Assembly: GCA_013203905.1 (NCBI GenBank)
Contig: JABMPC010000082.1
Location: 1-35,605 of the forward strand
Length of the DNA: 35,605 nucleotides
Reading direction: 5' to 3'
DNA from: Chlorobium sp.
GTDB taxonomy: Bacteria > Bacteroidota > Chlorobiia > Chlorobiales > Chlorobiaceae
Shown: in pieces, positions 18,514 through 27,911 of the stretch
Numbering within the stretch: position 1 is the first letter of the stretch
How the letters are laid out: each line of letters opens with the position of its first letter
Made by a program: the position numbers and the translations under genes
Notes under the pieces: generated by a model
Told to the model about the DNA's origin: nothing
The model's database searches: none
What the model saw: the letters and a program-made list of their open reading frames with translations, nothing else

Positions 18514-20346
18514 TTATTCAGTGTTGTAGACCATGTTCAGTTCATTGTATACAGCGTCTATCTCTTTGTCGTACTGGTCGATAATTGTCTTGCGTTTAAT
18601 CTTGAGCGTTGGAGTCATCAGACCGTTTTCCAGTGTGAATGGCTCACCGACAAGCAGAAACTTGCGCACTTTTTCATGTGTCGCCAGTTTTCGTGAAATG
18701 CTGCGCAGCAGTTTTTCGTATATCTGGCCGACTTTTTTGTTTTCAAGAAGCTCTTTCTCTGTTGCCGGCCCTATCCCTTCAGCTGCGGCGAATTCGCGAA
18801 GCTTTTCAAAGTCGGGGATGATAAGAGCGATAAGGAAGGGCCGCTTTTCACCGATAACCATCACCTGATCGACGAAGGGGCTTTCAGCAATCATATGCTC
18901 TATGGGCAACGGGGCAATGTTTTTTCCTCCGCTGGTGACTATGATGTGTTTTTTTCTGTCGGTGATGGTAAGATAGCCGTCTCCATCAAGCTTTCCGATG
19001 TCACCGGTATGGAACCACCCGTTCTTTATGACCTCGGCTGTTGCCCCGGCATCCTTCCAGTACCCTTTCATGATATTGGGTCCTCTGAAGAGGATCTCCC
19101 CATCTTCTGCTATCCTGATCTCAACATTTCTTACTGTTGGCCCTACGGTTCCGAACTTTACTTTTTCGGGCCTGTTGACATTTGTTATCGGAGAGGTTTC
19201 GGTCAAGCCATATCCTTCAAGAATCGTGATGCCAAGTGAACTGAAAAACTCGCCGGTCTCTTTTGGCAGCGCCGCGCCGCCGGAAACGAAGTAACGGAGC
19301 CGGCCTCCGAATTTCGTCAGGATTTTCCTGTAGACCAGCTTTTGAGAGAGGGCATGAGCTGCTTTAAGGGGAAGAGATGCTGCCCCTTTCTGAGCCATCT
19401 GGCGGTTGTATTGTTCCCCTGTTGAAAGCGCAAAGCTGAATATCCGCTGTTTCAGCTGACTTTCCGTGGCAATCTGTTTCTGCATATTCGCCCGGATACG
19501 ATCAAAGAGCCTCGGTACTGTAAAAATTATTGTGGGTTTGGCTTCAGCTATGTTCAGAGAAACGGTCTCTATGCTCTCGGCAAGGTAAATAGCGGCTCCG
19601 CATCCAAAGAGCAGGTAGTAGCCGCCAGTGCGCTCGTAGGCGTGCGACAAGGGGAGAAACGAGAGGCTGCAGTCTGTTTCGTCAAGAGAGATGAGGTCCG
19701 AGCATGATTTTACATTTTCACAGATGTTCCGGTGTGTCAGCATGACCCCTTTTGGAAGACCGGTAGTACCTGATGTGTAAATGATGGTTGCCGTGTCGTC
19801 AGGCGATACGGTGGTTCCTTCGAGAAGTCGGGGGTTGGCCTGAAGAATTTTTTTACCCTCAAGCTTGCAGCTGTTAAGGTCGCAGACATCGTCAATCTTC
19901 TCTTCAAGGCGGTTCAAAACAATAATCTGCATCAACTCAGGCAGGTTCTGCCAGATTGAGAGAATCTTTCCGAGCTGCAGCATATTCGAAACAATGACGG
20001 CTTTGGCTTCGCTGTTCTGGAGAATATATTCAATCTGGTTGGGAGGCAGGGAGGGGTAGAGCGGCACATCAATTGCGCCAAGAGAGAGTATTGACATATC
20101 AGAAAGGTACCAGCCGGGGCGGTTTTCACTGAGTATTGCCACCCGGTCCCCCTGCCCGATCCCATTTTCTTTCAGATATGCAGTGAAGTTTTGAACATCT
20201 TCATGAAAATCTTCATAGGTGATGGGTTCGTAGATACCGTTGAGTTTGTGGACGAAGGGAAACTTCTTTTCCTTCCCCCGGTAATGGGTGAAAACTGAAG
20301 AAAACAGTTCCGGCAGGGTCTGGAAGTCAGGATTGATAAGTCCCAT
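18514..20346 (-). CDS. fadD: Long-chain acyl-CoA synthetase (AMP-forming)
   Basis: This 610-residue ANL-superfamily adenylate-forming enzyme activates fatty acids to acyl-CoA through an acyl-adenylate. Core motifs are the P-loop [11 protein letters not shown] (190-200), [10 protein letters not shown], and GWFHTGDIG with [18 protein letters not shown] at the hinge. The length and inserts match the long-chain (FAA1-like) group rather than acetyl-CoA synthetase. No transmembrane helix is evident; membrane association is likely from the family. In an autotrophic phototroph it may recycle fatty acids released from lipids. It converges with the MutY-like gene (18 nt apart). A candidate promoter is at 20424-20451. 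Confidence 0.92.
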   Translation of the reverse strand: MGLINPDFQTLPELFSSVFTHYRGKEKKFPFVHKLNGIYEPITYEDFHEDVQNFTAYLKENGIGQGDRVAILSENRPGWYLSDMSILSLGAIDVPLYPSLPPNQIEYILQNSEAKAVIVSNMLQLGKILSIWQNLPELMQIIVLNRLEEKIDDVCDLNSCKLEGKKILQANPRLLEGTTVSPDDTATIIYTSGTTGLPKGVMLTHRNICENVKSCSDLISLDETDCSLSFLPLSHAYERTGGYYLLFGCGAAIYLAESIETVSLNIAEAKPTIIFTVPRLFDRIRANMQKQIATESQLKQRIFSFALSTGEQYNRQMAQKGAASLPLKAAHALSQKLVYRKILTKFGGRLRYFVSGGAALPKETGEFFSSLGITILEGYGLTETSPITNVNRPEKVKFGTVGPTVRNVEIRIAEDGEILFRGPNIMKGYWKDAGATAEVIKNGWFHTGDIGKLDGDGYLTITDRKKHIIVTSGGKNIAPLPIEHMIAESPFVDQVMVIGEKRPFLIALIIPDFEKLREFAAAEGIGPATEKELLENKKVGQIYEKLLRSISRKLATHEKVRKFLLVGEPFTLENGLMTPTLKIKRKTIIDQYDKEIDAVYNELNMVYNTE

Positions 20347-20423
20347 CTGAAAGAATTAGAGTGTGCGGGGCATGGCAATCCAATGCTCTATGCCCGGGGG
20401 ATGACCATGGTATTGTACACAAA

Positions 20424-20451
20424 TATGTAACAATAAGGCGTCTGAATTCAA
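20424..20451 (-). promoter_or_regulatory. Candidate sigma70-type promoter of the acyl-CoA synthetase gene
   Basis: On the minus strand TTGAAT (20451-20446) and TACATA (20429-20424) are separated by 16 bp, giving a start near 20417 and a leader of about 70 nt. The leader contains GGGCAT/ATGCCC arms that could pair. Both hexamers are imperfect, so this is only a candidate. Confidence 0.35.
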
Positions 20452-20611
20452 AGCCTCCTCCTGTAAATAGTTATCACTCCATTGAGGCTGGCTGCATTTA
20501 CGAAATTAACTCTTGTTGAAATGTCTCCTTGCCCTTATTTTGTTCAACAGCAGGCAATTGCCGGGGTTTCTTCTGCAAGCTCCGGAGAACTATAGTCGGA
20601 GGTTTTCGTTT

Positions 20612-21673
20612 ATGAAGCAAAAGGGGAGGTCGGTTACGCGATGGACCGGGTATGCGGGACTGGTTGCGGGTATTCTTCTGATCCTGTATCTTTTCCAGTC
20701 TATTGATTTAGGCCGTTCCCTTTCCAGAATATCGACAATCGGCTTTTCCTCTCTCTTTATCATGCTGCCGTTTTTCGGCCTTCATTTTTTTGAGACGATT
20801 GCATGGACCCTTGTTTTTCCACCCGCCAGCAGGCCGATATCGTTTTCCCGACTGTTTAAAATCCAGGTGATTTCTGAAACCGTATCCATGACTCTTCCTG
20901 CTGGCATGGCTCTTGGAGAGCCTCTTCGGCCATTTCTCTGCAACCGGCTGATGGGAATTTCCTATCCTGTATCGGTTGCAGCTGTGACGGTCCGCAAATT
21001 ACTGTTGAGTTCCATGCAGGGGGTCTATACCATTATCGGTACCCTTGCCGGTTTCATGATGCTTCAACGGGTATCGCCCGCAGTGACGGGATTTCAGGGT
21101 CTCGGTTTCTTCATGCTCGCAACCGGCATTGCAGTTTGTCTTATCTTTCTCTATTTCCTTCTGACGGCACTCAAAGGCCGTTCTGCTCAGTCCATTCACA
21201 GCCTTCTCATGATGGTGCCCGGAAAAAAGGTGAAGGCATGGCTTATTCGGCGTGAGTCTGGTTTTTCCGATACCGATGAACATCTCCGCAGTTTTCAGGG
21301 CGGATCGCCTGCAGCACTGTGGCAGGCAACCTTCTGGTATCTTGTAGGCTGGGCCATGCTGGCTGTGGAGAGTTACATCATTCTTCGCCTTCTTGGAGCC
21401 GAGATTTCCTTTCCCACGGTTTTGGCTATCGATACGACTCTGGTTATGCTTCGGGCCCTCTTTTTTTTCATTCCCTCTGGTCTCGGAATACAGGATCTCG
21501 GCTACATGGCGTTTTTTCAGGCCGTGGGAATGCCTGAGGCTGTGGCGCTCGGCGGCGCATTTATTCTGATCAGGAGGTTCAAGGAGGTACTCTGGTACTC
21601 TGCCGGGTACGCAGTTATGTTCATGTCGGGGATTCACCTGCATGATCCAGAGCATGCTGAAAGGGTTGACTGA
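20612..21673 (+). CDS. Polytopic membrane protein, LPG-synthase TM / flippase-like (UPF0104) family
   Basis: This is a 353-residue integral membrane protein with several hydrophobic segments: about 14-28, 45-60, 120-145, 155-180, 215-235, 250-270 and 290-340. The layout and the segment VISETVSMTLPAGMALGEPLRP match the lysylphosphatidylglycerol-synthase transmembrane family, whose members include lipid flippases and AglD-like proteins. The soluble aminoacyl-transferase domain is absent, so it is not an LPG synthase. ATG 20612 is preceded by GGAGG at 20598-20602, which decides the start over the TTG at 20513. Its stop overlaps the next start (TGATG), placing it in the amino-Kdo cluster. A role in moving a lipid-linked sugar or lipid across the inner membrane is inference. 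Confidence 0.8.
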   Translation: MKQKGRSVTRWTGYAGLVAGILLILYLFQSIDLGRSLSRISTIGFSSLFIMLPFFGLHFFETIAWTLVFPPASRPISFSRLFKIQVISETVSMTLPAGMALGEPLRPFLCNRLMGISYPVSVAAVTVRKLLLSSMQGVYTIIGTLAGFMMLQRVSPAVTGFQGLGFFMLATGIAVCLIFLYFLLTALKGRSAQSIHSLLMMVPGKKVKAWLIRRESGFSDTDEHLRSFQGGSPAALWQATFWYLVGWAMLAVESYIILRLLGAEISFPTVLAIDTTLVMLRALFFFIPSGLGIQDLGYMAFFQAVGMPEAVALGGAFILIRRFKEVLWYSAGYAVMFMSGIHLHDPEHAERVD

Positions 21674-22629
21674 TGAAAAAAAAGGTACTGTTTGTCTGCG
21701 GTTCCATGAACCAGACTACGCAGATGCACCAGATTTCATCGTTTCTGGGTGAGTATGATCGCTGGTTTACCCCCTTTTTCAGTGATGGGATTCTGGGTGC
21801 AGCCGCCCGAAATGGTCTGCTTGAGTTTACTATTATGGGTCGGGAGCGGAGAGGGAAAGCCATGGAGTATCTCAACCGTCACGAACTGCAGGTTGAAGGC
21901 GGTGATTGCCTGCACTGCTATGACCTTGTCGTGACCTGCACCGACCTGATTGTCCCCAAAGCATTCAAAGGATCCCGGACAGTGCTTGTTCAGGAGGGGA
22001 TGACTGAACCGGAAACCCCGCTCTTCCACCTGACAAAAAATTTCCGATGGATGCCCCGCTGGCTTGCCGGTACTGCTTCCACGGGGCTTTCCGGAGCTTA
22101 TGATAAATTCTGCGTCGCCAGCGAGGGGTATCGCGATCTGTTCATCCGCAAGGGAGTAGATCCGGAGAGGCTGGTGGTGACCAGTATTCCCAATTTTGAC
22201 GACTGTGCCTCATATTGCGAGAATGATTTCCCTCATCGGGATTATGTTCTGGTCTGTACTTCGGACAACAGGGAGACATTCATTTATGAAAACCGCAGAA
22301 AAAACATTCTGAAGTATCGCGAAATAGCGGCCGGCAGACAGTTGATATTCAAGCTGCATCCCAATGAAAAGGTTTCAAGGGCTACTGAAGAGATTGAGCG
22401 GTATGCTCCCGGGAGTCTTGTATATTCGGAAGGAGTTGCTGAAGAGATGATTGCAAATTCACGGATGATGATTGCACAGTTTTCCTCAACAGTTCTTGTT
22501 GCCTCAGCTCTCGGCAAAGAGGTTCACTGCAGTCTTGAGGGAGAGGAGCTTCGCAGGCTTACTCCTCTTCAGAATCGTTCGGCCGCAAAAAATATTGCCG
22601 ATGTCTGCAGGGGGGTGCTTAATGGCTGA
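21673..22629 (+). CDS. GT-B-fold glycosyltransferase-like protein of the amino-Kdo cluster
   Basis: This is a 318-residue soluble protein. The N-terminal half begins with a Rossmann-like strand ([15 protein letters not shown]). The C-terminal half has IFKLHPNE, then [17 protein letters not shown] and VASALGK. These resemble the nucleotide-sugar-binding half of GT-B enzymes such as CDP-glycerol glycerophosphotransferases and sialyltransferase-like proteins. I cannot assign a specific family. Its start overlaps the membrane-protein stop by 1 nt and its end overlaps the CMP-sugar synthetase start by 8 nt. A CMP-sugar-using transferase is thus an attractive guess, though a classical WaaA would be expected elsewhere for Kdo itself. 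No signal peptide is visible. Confidence 0.6.
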   Translation: MKKKVLFVCGSMNQTTQMHQISSFLGEYDRWFTPFFSDGILGAAARNGLLEFTIMGRERRGKAMEYLNRHELQVEGGDCLHCYDLVVTCTDLIVPKAFKGSRTVLVQEGMTEPETPLFHLTKNFRWMPRWLAGTASTGLSGAYDKFCVASEGYRDLFIRKGVDPERLVVTSIPNFDDCASYCENDFPHRDYVLVCTSDNRETFIYENRRKNILKYREIAAGRQLIFKLHPNEKVSRATEEIERYAPGSLVYSEGVAEEMIANSRMMIAQFSSTVLVASALGKEVHCSLEGEELRRLTPLQNRSAAKNIADVCRGVLNG

Positions 22630-23329
22630 GTTGAGTCCGACCATTGCCGTTATTCCTGCTCGTGGGGGCTCAGTGGGCCTGAAACACAAGAATATATACC
22701 CCGTAGCTGGAAAGCCGCTTCTTGCCTGGACCATTTTGCAGGCAAAAGCCTCCTCTCTTGTAGAAAGAGTGCTTGTTTCCACCGACGATCCAGCAATAGC
22801 TGCTGTTGCTGAAGCCTATGGCGCAGAGGTTATTCGTCGCCCCGCCGGAATTTCTGGAAACAGTGCGAGCTCTGAATCGGCAATTCTCCATACACTTGAT
22901 GTTCTTGCTGCACAAGGCGACGAGCCTCCCGTAAGGATCGTTTTTCTTCAGGCAACCTCACCCCTTCGCAGACCGGGAGACATTGACCATGCCCTTCAGC
23001 AGTTTGAACGCGAAGGCGCCGATTCACTTATTTCTGTTACAAAGGCAGACGACATGACCCTCTGGGAGCAGAAGACGGGGGAGTGGAGCAGTGTGAACTT
23101 TGACTGGCGGAGCCGGGGGATGCGCCAGGAGCGGCAGGAACAGTTTATTGAAAATGGATCCATCTATATTTTCAGGCCCTCGCTTCTTCGCCAGACAGGA
23201 AACAGGATTGGAGGGAAGCTTACCGCCTATCAAATGGAGTTCTGGCAGACCTGGGAAATTGATACTCTTGAAGAGATAGAGCTGATTGAGTTTTTTATGC
23301 ATAAAAAAAATCTGACGGCTCCCCGCTGA
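22622..23329 (+). CDS. CMP-sugar synthetase (acylneuraminate/Kdo cytidylyltransferase family)
   Basis: This 235-residue cytidylyltransferase activates a 3-deoxy-ulosonic acid with CTP. The nucleotide-binding P-loop-like IPARGGS is at 11-17, followed by KHKNI where most relatives have a similar basic stretch. LQATSPLR at 109-116 and the metal-binding EIDT (Asp214) are also present. The motif set is closer to NeuA-type enzymes than to classical KdsB. Next to kdnB and kdnA homologues, the likely substrate is 8-amino-3,8-dideoxy-manno-octulosonate. The ATG at 22622 overlaps the previous gene by 8 nt; the frame extends further upstream only inside that gene. Confidence 0.85.
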   Translation: MAELSPTIAVIPARGGSVGLKHKNIYPVAGKPLLAWTILQAKASSLVERVLVSTDDPAIAAVAEAYGAEVIRRPAGISGNSASSESAILHTLDVLAAQGDEPPVRIVFLQATSPLRRPGDIDHALQQFEREGADSLISVTKADDMTLWEQKTGEWSSVNFDWRSRGMRQERQEQFIENGSIYIFRPSLLRQTGNRIGGKLTAYQMEFWQTWEIDTLEEIELIEFFMHKKNLTAPR

Positions 23330-23357
23330 GGAGCTGCAACCAAACACACGGCTACCA

Positions 23358-24491
23358 ATGAATTTTTTCCTTACGACCGATCTTGTTGTCGGAGTCAATG
23401 AAGCCCTGAACCTTACGAATCACCTTGGGGAACTCAAGTCCAGGAGGCCGGGGGTTATTTATGACGGCGTTCTTGAAGAAACCCCCTATTTCAGGGATGT
23501 TAAGGCCGCTTTTCTTGCCGGGAGCCCCAATGCCTTTTTTTATTGCAATGAATTCAAAAGAGAGCCCACCTACCGCCATCTTGAAAACACTGCAGAGCAT
23601 TTCCGGGGGATCGGCGTCGACTGCATAGTTGCCATTGGCGGCGGCAGCACCATGGATCTTGGTAAAGGGGTTGCTCTTCTCATGACCAACAATGTTCCGG
23701 CCCTTTCATTGAAAGGGTTCCCTTCAGATGTGCATGATCCTCTCCCTCTCATTACTGTCCCCTCTCTTCCCGGCAGCGGGGCAGAGGTAAGTTACAACGC
23801 CGTCTTCATTGATGAGGATGCCGGTAGAAAACTCGGAATAAACAGCCGTAAGAATTTTCCCAAAAAAGCGGTGGTTGACCCAATGCTCTCAATGAGCGCT
23901 CCCCTAGAGGCTATTGTTTCCTCTGCCATGGATAGTCTTGTTCATTGTGTGGACAGCTTCGGCTCAGTGAAGCACACTCCACTCTCAAGAGTTTTTTCGG
24001 TTGAGGGGTTCCGCCGCTCCTTCTACGCCCTGCAACAGAACCAGCTTGACCGGGCCGAGTCACGCATTGATCTTTGCCTTGGCAGTGTGTGCGGTACCGT
24101 TGCCCTTATGAACTCAGGCGATGGCCCAACCAACGGCTTTGCTTACTACCTGGGTGTGCGCCACAAGGTGCCCCACGGCATGGCTGGAGCCATTTTCCTT
24201 AAAGAGGTCATGCGTTATAATCTCACCAACGGTTATGACCGATATGCATCGCTCAATGCAGCCCCTCTCAAGGGGACGCTTCGTGAGGGAGCCGAGGAAC
24301 TGCTCTCGGAAATGGACGACCTTTACCACCAGCTTGCCATTCCAAATCTCGTGCCTTACGGATATAGTAGCGCCAATGCAACCGAATTTGCTGGCGAGGC
24401 ATCAGGCGCGCTGCAGGGCTCATTCGGAGGAAATCCCATCCCGTTTGACAAAGAATCAGCTGAATATGTTGTCAAAAGACTGGTTCAGTAA
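23358..24491 (+). CDS. kdnB: Iron-type alcohol dehydrogenase, KdnB-like 3-deoxy-manno-octulosonate-8-oxidase
   Basis: This 377-residue member of the group III (Fe-dependent) alcohol dehydrogenase fold has the nucleotide loop GGGSTMD (94-100) and the ligands Asp192 and His196 in MDSLVH. A further His273 is in KVPHGMAG. In Shewanella, KdnB oxidises the C8 hydroxyl of Kdo to an aldehyde for KdnA; the assignment here rests on overall similarity and on the adjacent kdnA and CMP-synthetase homologues. By-eye alignment with FucO puts Asn259 and Tyr263 where histidines usually sit, so metal binding may be unusual. It starts at ATG 23358, 28 nt after the cytidylyltransferase. Confidence 0.82.
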   Translation: MNFFLTTDLVVGVNEALNLTNHLGELKSRRPGVIYDGVLEETPYFRDVKAAFLAGSPNAFFYCNEFKREPTYRHLENTAEHFRGIGVDCIVAIGGGSTMDLGKGVALLMTNNVPALSLKGFPSDVHDPLPLITVPSLPGSGAEVSYNAVFIDEDAGRKLGINSRKNFPKKAVVDPMLSMSAPLEAIVSSAMDSLVHCVDSFGSVKHTPLSRVFSVEGFRRSFYALQQNQLDRAESRIDLCLGSVCGTVALMNSGDGPTNGFAYYLGVRHKVPHGMAGAIFLKEVMRYNLTNGYDRYASLNAAPLKGTLREGAEELLSEMDDLYHQLAIPNLVPYGYSSANATEFAGEASGALQGSFGGNPIPFDKESAEYVVKRLVQ

Positions 24492-24517
24492 ATTATTCAT
24501 ACCAACACATCATCATT

Positions 24518-25693
24518 ATGGCAGGCGCAGAATTGATTGGAAAAGAGGAGCTCGCTGAAATTGTAGAGCTCTTCAGCAGAGAAAAGGTCAATCTCTACCG
24601 CTATGGCGGGGGGAACTACAAGACCCGGGAATTTGAGAGGAAATTTGCCGAGTGGATGGGGGTCAGTTACGCCCATGCCGTTTCATCAGGGACGGCAGCC
24701 ATACATTGTGCCCTTGCAGGTGCTGGTGTAGGACCAGGAGACGAGGTTATCACGACGGCATGGACCTTCATTGCTCCCATTGAAGCCATCAGTGCTCTGG
24801 GAGCTGTTCCTGTACCCGTTGAAATAGATGAAACCTATCATCTTGACCCTCAAGCAGTAGAGCGAGCCATTACAGAGAAAACTAAAGCTGTAGTTGTCGT
24901 TCCCATGTGGGCCGCTCCTAAAATGCAAGAACTGCAGGATATCTGCACCCGCAGAGGACTCATCCTTATTGAAGATGCGGCACAGGCGCTTGGCGCATCA
25001 TACAGAGACAGAAAACTCGGAACAATCGGCAGTGTCGGTTCCTTCTCATTTGATGCAGGAAAGACGCTTCATACGGGTGAGGGTGGAGTGATTGTAACCA
25101 ACGACCGCGAAATTTACCTTCGTGCGGCAGAATTTTCAGATCACGGCCATATGCACCTTGAAGGCCTTCCAAGGGGAAAAGATCCCCGTCGGGCCAAAGG
25201 GCTTAACCTCCGCATGAGTGAGGTGACAGCAGCGATAGGCCTCGCTCAGCTTGCCAAAATTGACACCATCCTCTCAAGGGCCAAAGAGAATAAAAAGAGA
25301 ATTAAAGACGCCATTCGTCATGTGTCCAATATCACTCTTCGCCCTTTTGCCGATGAAAACGGTTCTCAAGGCGACACCTTAATCTTCAGTGTCCGCGACC
25401 GCGCAGCTGCACTTGAGTTTGAGGCGCACCTCGGGCGAAACGGATTCGGGACTAAAATTCTACCCGAGGCACTCGACTGGCACTATGCCGGCGTCTGGGG
25501 TCATCTTCTCAGCGGGTATGATCGCTACCAAGACAGCGACCTTGAAGCCTTATGGCCTAAAACAGGAGAGCTGCTCCGGCGGAGCATCTGTTTGAACATT
25601 CCCGTACTTATGGACGATGCGACAGTCAAAAAACTGACAGCAACTATCATCTCAGCCGCCAAGGAAATAGAAAAAATAGGGGACGTTGTTTAG
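24518..25693 (+). CDS. kdnA: DegT/DnrJ-family aminotransferase, KdnA-like (8-amino-Kdo synthesis)
   Basis: This 391-residue PLP-dependent sugar aminotransferase has SSGTAAIHCAL (56-66, phosphate binding), IEDAAQALG with the PLP-ring Asp153, and the Schiff-base Lys182 in FSFDAGKTLHTGEGG. In Shewanella, KdnA transfers an amino group from glutamate to the C8 aldehyde made by KdnB, giving Kdo8N, which replaces Kdo in lipopolysaccharide. The pairing with kdnB is the main reason for this specific call; other sugar aminotransferases share the fold. It starts at ATG 24518, 26 nt after kdnB, and is the last gene of the cluster, followed by a candidate terminator. Confidence 0.85.
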   Translation: MAGAELIGKEELAEIVELFSREKVNLYRYGGGNYKTREFERKFAEWMGVSYAHAVSSGTAAIHCALAGAGVGPGDEVITTAWTFIAPIEAISALGAVPVPVEIDETYHLDPQAVERAITEKTKAVVVVPMWAAPKMQELQDICTRRGLILIEDAAQALGASYRDRKLGTIGSVGSFSFDAGKTLHTGEGGVIVTNDREIYLRAAEFSDHGHMHLEGLPRGKDPRRAKGLNLRMSEVTAAIGLAQLAKIDTILSRAKENKKRIKDAIRHVSNITLRPFADENGSQGDTLIFSVRDRAAALEFEAHLGRNGFGTKILPEALDWHYAGVWGHLLSGYDRYQDSDLEALWPKTGELLRRSICLNIPVLMDDATVKKLTATIISAAKEIEKIGDVV

Positions 25694-25719
25694 TATCGCA
25701 AATAACAGCTTTGACGAAC

Positions 25720-25760
25720 AAAGAAGAATCTAATTCCCATGCCGTTCTTCTTTTTTCTCT
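25720..25760 (+). terminator. Candidate terminator after kdnA
   Basis: AAAGAAGAA at 25720-25728 can pair with TTCTTCTTT at 25745-25753, a 9-bp AT-rich stem with a 16-nt loop; the T-run continues to 25756. The outer GAAC/GTTC (25716-25719, about 25761) could extend it. The weak stem makes efficiency uncertain. Confidence 0.45.
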
Positions 25761-25870
25761 GTTCGCATTGCCTTCACCCCGGCCCAATACGATTTTGGTC
25801 TGGGGTGTGGCATTTACCCCCACTTTGTCTATCTTGATGCAGAGCTTTCTCCAACGCTTCCCTGCAATCA

Positions 25871-26617
25871 ATGTTCCGGATCAGCCTTGAGGAATTTGAA
25901 GGACCGCTTGATCTGCTCCTCTTCTTTATCAAGAGGGATGAACTTGACATCTACAATATCCCCATTTCGAAAATAACGACTGATTTCGTCAGTTACATCC
26001 ATGATGCGCGGCGTTTCAATCTTGAGGTTGCGGCGGAGTTCATCTATATGGCTTCTCTTTTGATGAGCATTAAGGCCTCCATGCTGCTTCCTCGTCAAAA
26101 GGCAAATGATGAGGATACGGATGAGTTCGATCCGCGTACGGAGCTGGTGCAGCGGTTGCTTGAGTATAAGCAGATCAAGGAGGCGAGCGAAATTCTTGAC
26201 CAGTGTGCTTTTGAGCGGGAACAGCTGTTTGCGAGAGGGTTGTTTGAGGAGTTTCTTCCCGAGCTGGTTGATGAGCTTGATGAGCAGGTGAACCGCCCGA
26301 CAATCTATCATCTTATGAGCGCTTATCGGGCCGTTCTGGACAATAAGCCCAAGCCGATGACCCGCAATGTGATGGATGCTCCGGTGACGGTGAAGGAGCA
26401 GATGGAGTTGATTATATCAAAGCTTCAGGACCGGGTGCAGGTGTCGTTCAGTGATGTGCTTGATGGGGTCAGTCAGCGGATTATTCTGGTTGTGACTTTT
26501 CTTGCGGTTCTGGAGATGTGCAAAAATGGAAGGATCCTTGTTTTGGTGAAGGAGGGTCATGATGATTTCTGGATTGCTCTTAAAGGCCCTGATCCCAGGA
26601 GCCAGTTACTCTTATAA
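25871..26617 (+). CDS. scpA: Segregation and condensation protein A (ScpA kleisin)
   Basis: ScpA is the kleisin that bridges the SMC heads with ScpB in the bacterial condensin. The 248-residue protein has the typical N-terminus FEGPLDLLLFFIKRDELDIYNIPISKI at about 9-35 (SMC-neck binding), an acidic linker near 80-90 and a C-terminal winged-helix region. Length is normal. It starts at ATG 25871, 177 nt after kdnA, and is followed after 19 nt by the DUF1015 gene. No smc or scpB gene is adjacent in this window. Confidence 0.93.
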   Translation: MFRISLEEFEGPLDLLLFFIKRDELDIYNIPISKITTDFVSYIHDARRFNLEVAAEFIYMASLLMSIKASMLLPRQKANDEDTDEFDPRTELVQRLLEYKQIKEASEILDQCAFEREQLFARGLFEEFLPELVDELDEQVNRPTIYHLMSAYRAVLDNKPKPMTRNVMDAPVTVKEQMELIISKLQDRVQVSFSDVLDGVSQRIILVVTFLAVLEMCKNGRILVLVKEGHDDFWIALKGPDPRSQLLL

Positions 26618-26636
26618 ATAATTATACCATAGTCGT

Positions 26637-27911
26637 ATGCCTGAAATTGTTCCTTTTGAAGCTCTTCGATACAGTGATGAACTGCTGCACGATGCCTCCA
26701 GCCTTATATGCCCGCCCTATGATGTGATAACTCCTGATTACCAGAAGGAGCTGTATGCGGCTTCCGGGTGCAATGCTGTTCGCCTTGAGCTTCCGTGCGA
26801 GGAAAATCCGTATGAAGCGGCGGCTGGCCGTCTGCGCGAATGGTTGCTTGAGGGAGAGTTGGTGAAGGACCAGCAGCCGGCCCTCTATCCCTATTTTCAG
26901 ACTTTTGCAGATCCTGAGGGGAACAGGGTGACGCGGTGTGGCTTTTTTGCGGCGATGCGACTTAGTGAGCCTTCTGAGAAAAAGGTATTGCCGCATGAAA
27001 AAACATTGTCGGGGCCGAAGGCCGACAGGTTGAACCTGTTCCGACAGACGAGGGCCAACATCAGTCCGGTGTTTGGTATTTATGCCGATGAGTCGGGGCG
27101 GGGCGATAGATTGCTGAAGGAGTATGCAGCCTCGCACGAGCCGGTTCTTGAGGCTGAGCTTCAGGGGGTTGAGAACAAAATGTGGCGGATTACGGAGCCG
27201 GAATTGCTTGCCGAACTCCGGGAAGTGCTCTTGGAGAGGACTGTGTACATTGCTGATGGTCACCACCGGTATGCAACCGGACTGAACTATCGCAATGAGC
27301 GGGCTGAGGCCAATTCGTGCCATACGGGTGAGGAACCCTACAATTTTATTCTGACCTATCTGGCGAATATGTATGACGAGGGTCTTCTGATTTTTCCGAT
27401 TCACAGGGTTGTGCATGGGCTGGAAAATTTTGACGCTGAGGCTTTTCTCGGAAAACTCCGTGAGCAGTTTGTCTTGAGGGAACTCGATGGGCGTGAGGCT
27501 TTGAAGGTGTTTATGGATAGAGAGCAGTCGAGCTATGCCTACGGGGTGGTGCTTCCGGGACGGGTGGTTGGTATTGTTCTTAAAGGGCGTGCGGAGGATG
27601 TGCTTGAGGCTTCATGTCCGGAGGCAATGCGGCGGCTTGGTCTGGTGGTGCTGCATGAGGCGGTGCTGGGTGGTATGCTTGGTATTACGCGTGAGGCCAT
27701 GGCCAGCCAGAGCAACCTTGTGTACAGAAAGGATGAAGGAGAGGTGTTCCGGGCTGTGGAGTCGGGGGAGGCTGAGGTTGGTTTTGTTGTGCATCCTACG
27801 ACGGTCCGTCAGGTGCTTGATGTGTCGGACTCGGGTGAGGTGATGCCGCAGAAGTCAACTTTTTTCTATCCTAAAATCATGACGGGACTGGTGTTCCATT
27901 CTCTTGGATGA
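26637..27911 (+). CDS. DUF1015-family protein
   Basis: This 424-residue member of the widespread DUF1015 (COG4198) family shows conserved blocks: CPPYDV at 25-30, PHEKTLSGPKADRLNLF at about 119-135 and ADGHHRYATGL at 206-216. The DGHHR signature resembles that of ParB/sulfiredoxin-fold proteins, some of which are nucleotide-dependent kinases, so a small-molecule kinase role is a reasonable but unproven guess. There is no membrane segment. It starts at ATG 26637 and overlaps tsaE by 4 nt (ATGA), so it is translationally coupled to the t6A genes. Confidence 0.85.
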   Translation: MPEIVPFEALRYSDELLHDASSLICPPYDVITPDYQKELYAASGCNAVRLELPCEENPYEAAAGRLREWLLEGELVKDQQPALYPYFQTFADPEGNRVTRCGFFAAMRLSEPSEKKVLPHEKTLSGPKADRLNLFRQTRANISPVFGIYADESGRGDRLLKEYAASHEPVLEAELQGVENKMWRITEPELLAELREVLLERTVYIADGHHRYATGLNYRNERAEANSCHTGEEPYNFILTYLANMYDEGLLIFPIHRVVHGLENFDAEAFLGKLREQFVLRELDGREALKVFMDREQSSYAYGVVLPGRVVGIVLKGRAEDVLEASCPEAMRRLGLVVLHEAVLGGMLGITREAMASQSNLVYRKDEGEVFRAVESGEAEVGFVVHPTTVRQVLDVSDSGEVMPQKSTFFYPKIMTGLVFHSLG

